DNA of 5,905 nucleotides. It comes from Candidatus Sulfotelmatobacter sp. (lineage in GTDB: Bacteria > Acidobacteriota > Terriglobia > Terriglobales > Acidobacteriaceae). Under the pieces are notes generated by a model that worked only from the letters and a program-made list of their open reading frames with translations, searched no databases and was not told the origin of the DNA. The DNA lies in contig JASHTD010000559.1 in assembly GCA_030040725.1 (NCBI GenBank), forward strand, positions 1 to 5,905, given 5' to 3'. Of the stretch, positions 5,200 to 5,905 are shown one piece after another (position 1 is the stretch's first letter; every line of letters starts with the position of its first letter). The position numbers were made by a program, and so were the translations under genes.

Positions 5200-5248
5200 A
5201 ACGAAGACTCGCAAACAGCGAAACGTTAGTTCGAGGAATTGTGGTTCT

Positions 5249-5545
5249 ATGTGGAGGATGAAGAAAGTTGTAGATCGCGGCTGGGTGACTCTGCACATGA
5301 GTGGTCACCTCGAGGCCGAGCATTTGGCAGAGATTCAAAATGCCCTGGCGGACGAAGGAATGAATGAGAACGTCGTCCTCGATCTGAGCGAAGTAACGGT
5401 GATCGCTGAGGAAGCGGTGAGATTTCTGGCACATTTCGAGGTCAATCGCATTGACCTGCATAAGTGCCCGGCCTACATCCGTGACTGGATTGCCGAGGAA
5501 AGAAGAGCGACGAGGCGGTACGAGCAGTCGGATTCCGGCGACTGA
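5249..5545 (+). CDS. STAS-like domain protein without the phosphorylatable serine
   Basis: A 98-residue cytoplasmic protein (95 if the ATG at 5258 is used). The pattern is an N-terminal beta-hairpin (WVTLHMSGHL, 12-21), helix (EAEHLAEIQNAL, 22-33), strand VVLDLSEVTVI (42-52), helix EEAVRFLAHFEV (54-65), and a final IDLHKCPAYIRDWIAEE (68-84). This is the layout of STAS proteins such as anti-sigma-factor antagonists, and of a short family common in Acidobacteriota. In phospho-switch antagonists a Ser/Thr follows the central strand; here AEEAV occupies that place, so kinase control is unlikely. The ATG at 5249 was chosen over the frame extending back to 4910 because the upstream part does not look protein-like and because GAGG precedes it, although spacing (12 bases) is loose. 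At 5258 a GGAGG directly abuts the ATG, which is too close to work. The sortase gene starts 59 bases downstream, suggesting an operon. Confidence 0.75.
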   Translation: MWRMKKVVDRGWVTLHMSGHLEAEHLAEIQNALADEGMNENVVLDLSEVTVIAEEAVRFLAHFEVNRIDLHKCPAYIRDWIAEERRATRRYEQSDSGD

Positions 5546-5604
5546 TCCGTGTGCTATGAGCGGAGCTACTGCGGCAAACGAAGTAATGAACGAAGGAGTA
5601 AGCT
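5546..5604 (+). promoter_or_regulatory. STAS-sortase spacer with ribosome binding site
   Basis: The 59-base spacer has no clear promoter or terminator, which fits co-transcription. AAGGAG at 5593-5598 lies six bases before the GTG at 5605 and fixes that start codon. Confidence 0.6.
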
Positions 5605-5905
5605 GTGAAGCTTAAGACAAATCTTCAGCGTCTGTTCTTGCTCGTGGGTGTTGCGCTGCTGACATTCTACGGGGCGGCGAAGCTCCATGAGTTCATTCTG
5701 TCGCGCGCGGCCATCCGGCAGTTTGAGCATCTCCGGCAGACAACTCTCAACAGCGATGAGAAGAAGAAAGCCGAGCCGCAACTCGTGGCGTTGCGTCCAA
5801 GCTTTCTTTTGTGGTCAGAAAAGCGTATCCATGACTACGAAGAGAGCCTAGGCGCAAGCCTCGCACCACCGCTGGCCATCATTCGCATTGACCGAGTTCA
5901 TGTCG
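5605..5905 (+). CDS. Sortase, N-terminal part (truncated by window end)
   Basis: It opens with GTG and is preceded by AAGGAG at six bases. One hundred codons are visible before the window ends. A membrane anchor at about 9-25 (RLFLLVGVALLTFYGAA) is followed by a roughly 60-residue helical, charged stalk. Next comes WSEKRIHDYEESL (70-82), and then APPLAIIRIDRVHV (87-100), which resembles the first strand of the sortase catalytic barrel ('PLAVLRIPRIGLEVPV' in family members). The catalytic His, Cys and Arg lie beyond the window, so activity is not shown. Sortases are transpeptidases that cut an LPxTG-like motif and join the protein to a cell-surface acceptor. The neighbouring divergent gene encodes a protein ending in LPSTG plus membrane anchor, a plausible substrate. 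The subclass (D or E) cannot be decided from this part. Confidence 0.75.
   Translation, partial: MKLKTNLQRLFLLVGVALLTFYGAAKLHEFILSRAAIRQFEHLRQTTLNSDEKKKAEPQLVALRPSFLLWSEKRIHDYEESLGASLAPPLAIIRIDRVHV

Larger units (their letters stand above)
4856..5248. other. Divergent non-coding region between the LPxTG and STAS genes
   Basis: The open frame running through it from 4910 has a composition unlike a real protein (Ser/Thr/Arg-rich, no recognisable motif) and is regarded as spurious. The region holds a minus-strand sigma-54-like site (5005-5020), the third element core (5077-5088), a long inverted repeat (5130-5188) and a plus-strand sigma-54-like site (5184-5199). The ribosome binding site of the LPxTG gene is near its left edge. 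Confidence 0.6.

Noticed and set aside
4910..5248. N-terminal extension of the STAS protein back to 4910
   Set aside because: The 113-residue extension is Ser/Thr/Arg-rich without domain character and runs over the divergent regulatory signals.
5556..5615. 19-codon open frame overlapping the sortase start
   Set aside because: No ribosome binding site, no recognisable peptide; likely chance.

Overview
The window looks like part of a chromosome from a diderm soil bacterium of the Acidobacteriota (Terriglobia/Koribacter-like). This is inferred from four family resemblances: a secreted 'VWFA-related acidobacterial' protein, an acidobacterial-type secreted protein ending in an LPxTG-like anchor, a sortase with a long N-terminal stalk, and moderately high GC. 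I recognise these families from memory and ran no search.

Layout. Six genes lie on the minus strand and are read right to left. LPxTG-type secreted protein (4855-4199) is followed by a hairpin and a secreted CHAC-motif protein of unknown function (4088-3408). Next come a DUF4239/bestrophin-like membrane protein (3325-2360), a small cupin-like protein (2292-1951) and an exported beta-carbonic anhydrase (1954-1238). The last two overlap by ATGA, and a rho-independent terminator follows. A secreted VWA protein (913 to beyond base 1) comes last. Two genes lie on the plus strand at the right end: a STAS-like protein (5249-5545) and the start of a sortase (5605 to beyond 5905). They diverge from the LPxTG gene across a 393-bp non-coding region.

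The most striking signal is regulatory. Two promoters fit the sigma-54 (RpoN) -24/-12 consensus almost perfectly, one before the cupin/carbonic anhydrase pair (12/12 conserved positions) and one before the VWA gene (11/12). Each has the same imperfectly palindromic element at nearly the same distance upstream (near edge about 91 and 93 bp before the predicted start). This is where an enhancer-binding protein would sit. A third copy of the core 12-mer lies 83 bp upstream of a weaker sigma-54-like site before the LPxTG gene, and a still weaker sigma-54-like site precedes the STAS/sortase pair. The window therefore appears to hold a local sigma-54 regulon of envelope and exported proteins run by one unidentified activator.

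Functionally the genes lean to the cell surface: secreted VWA, exported carbonic anhydrase, a polytopic membrane protein, a secreted cysteine-containing protein, and a putative sortase substrate close to a sortase. How they cooperate is inference; co-location and shared promoter architecture are what the sequence shows.
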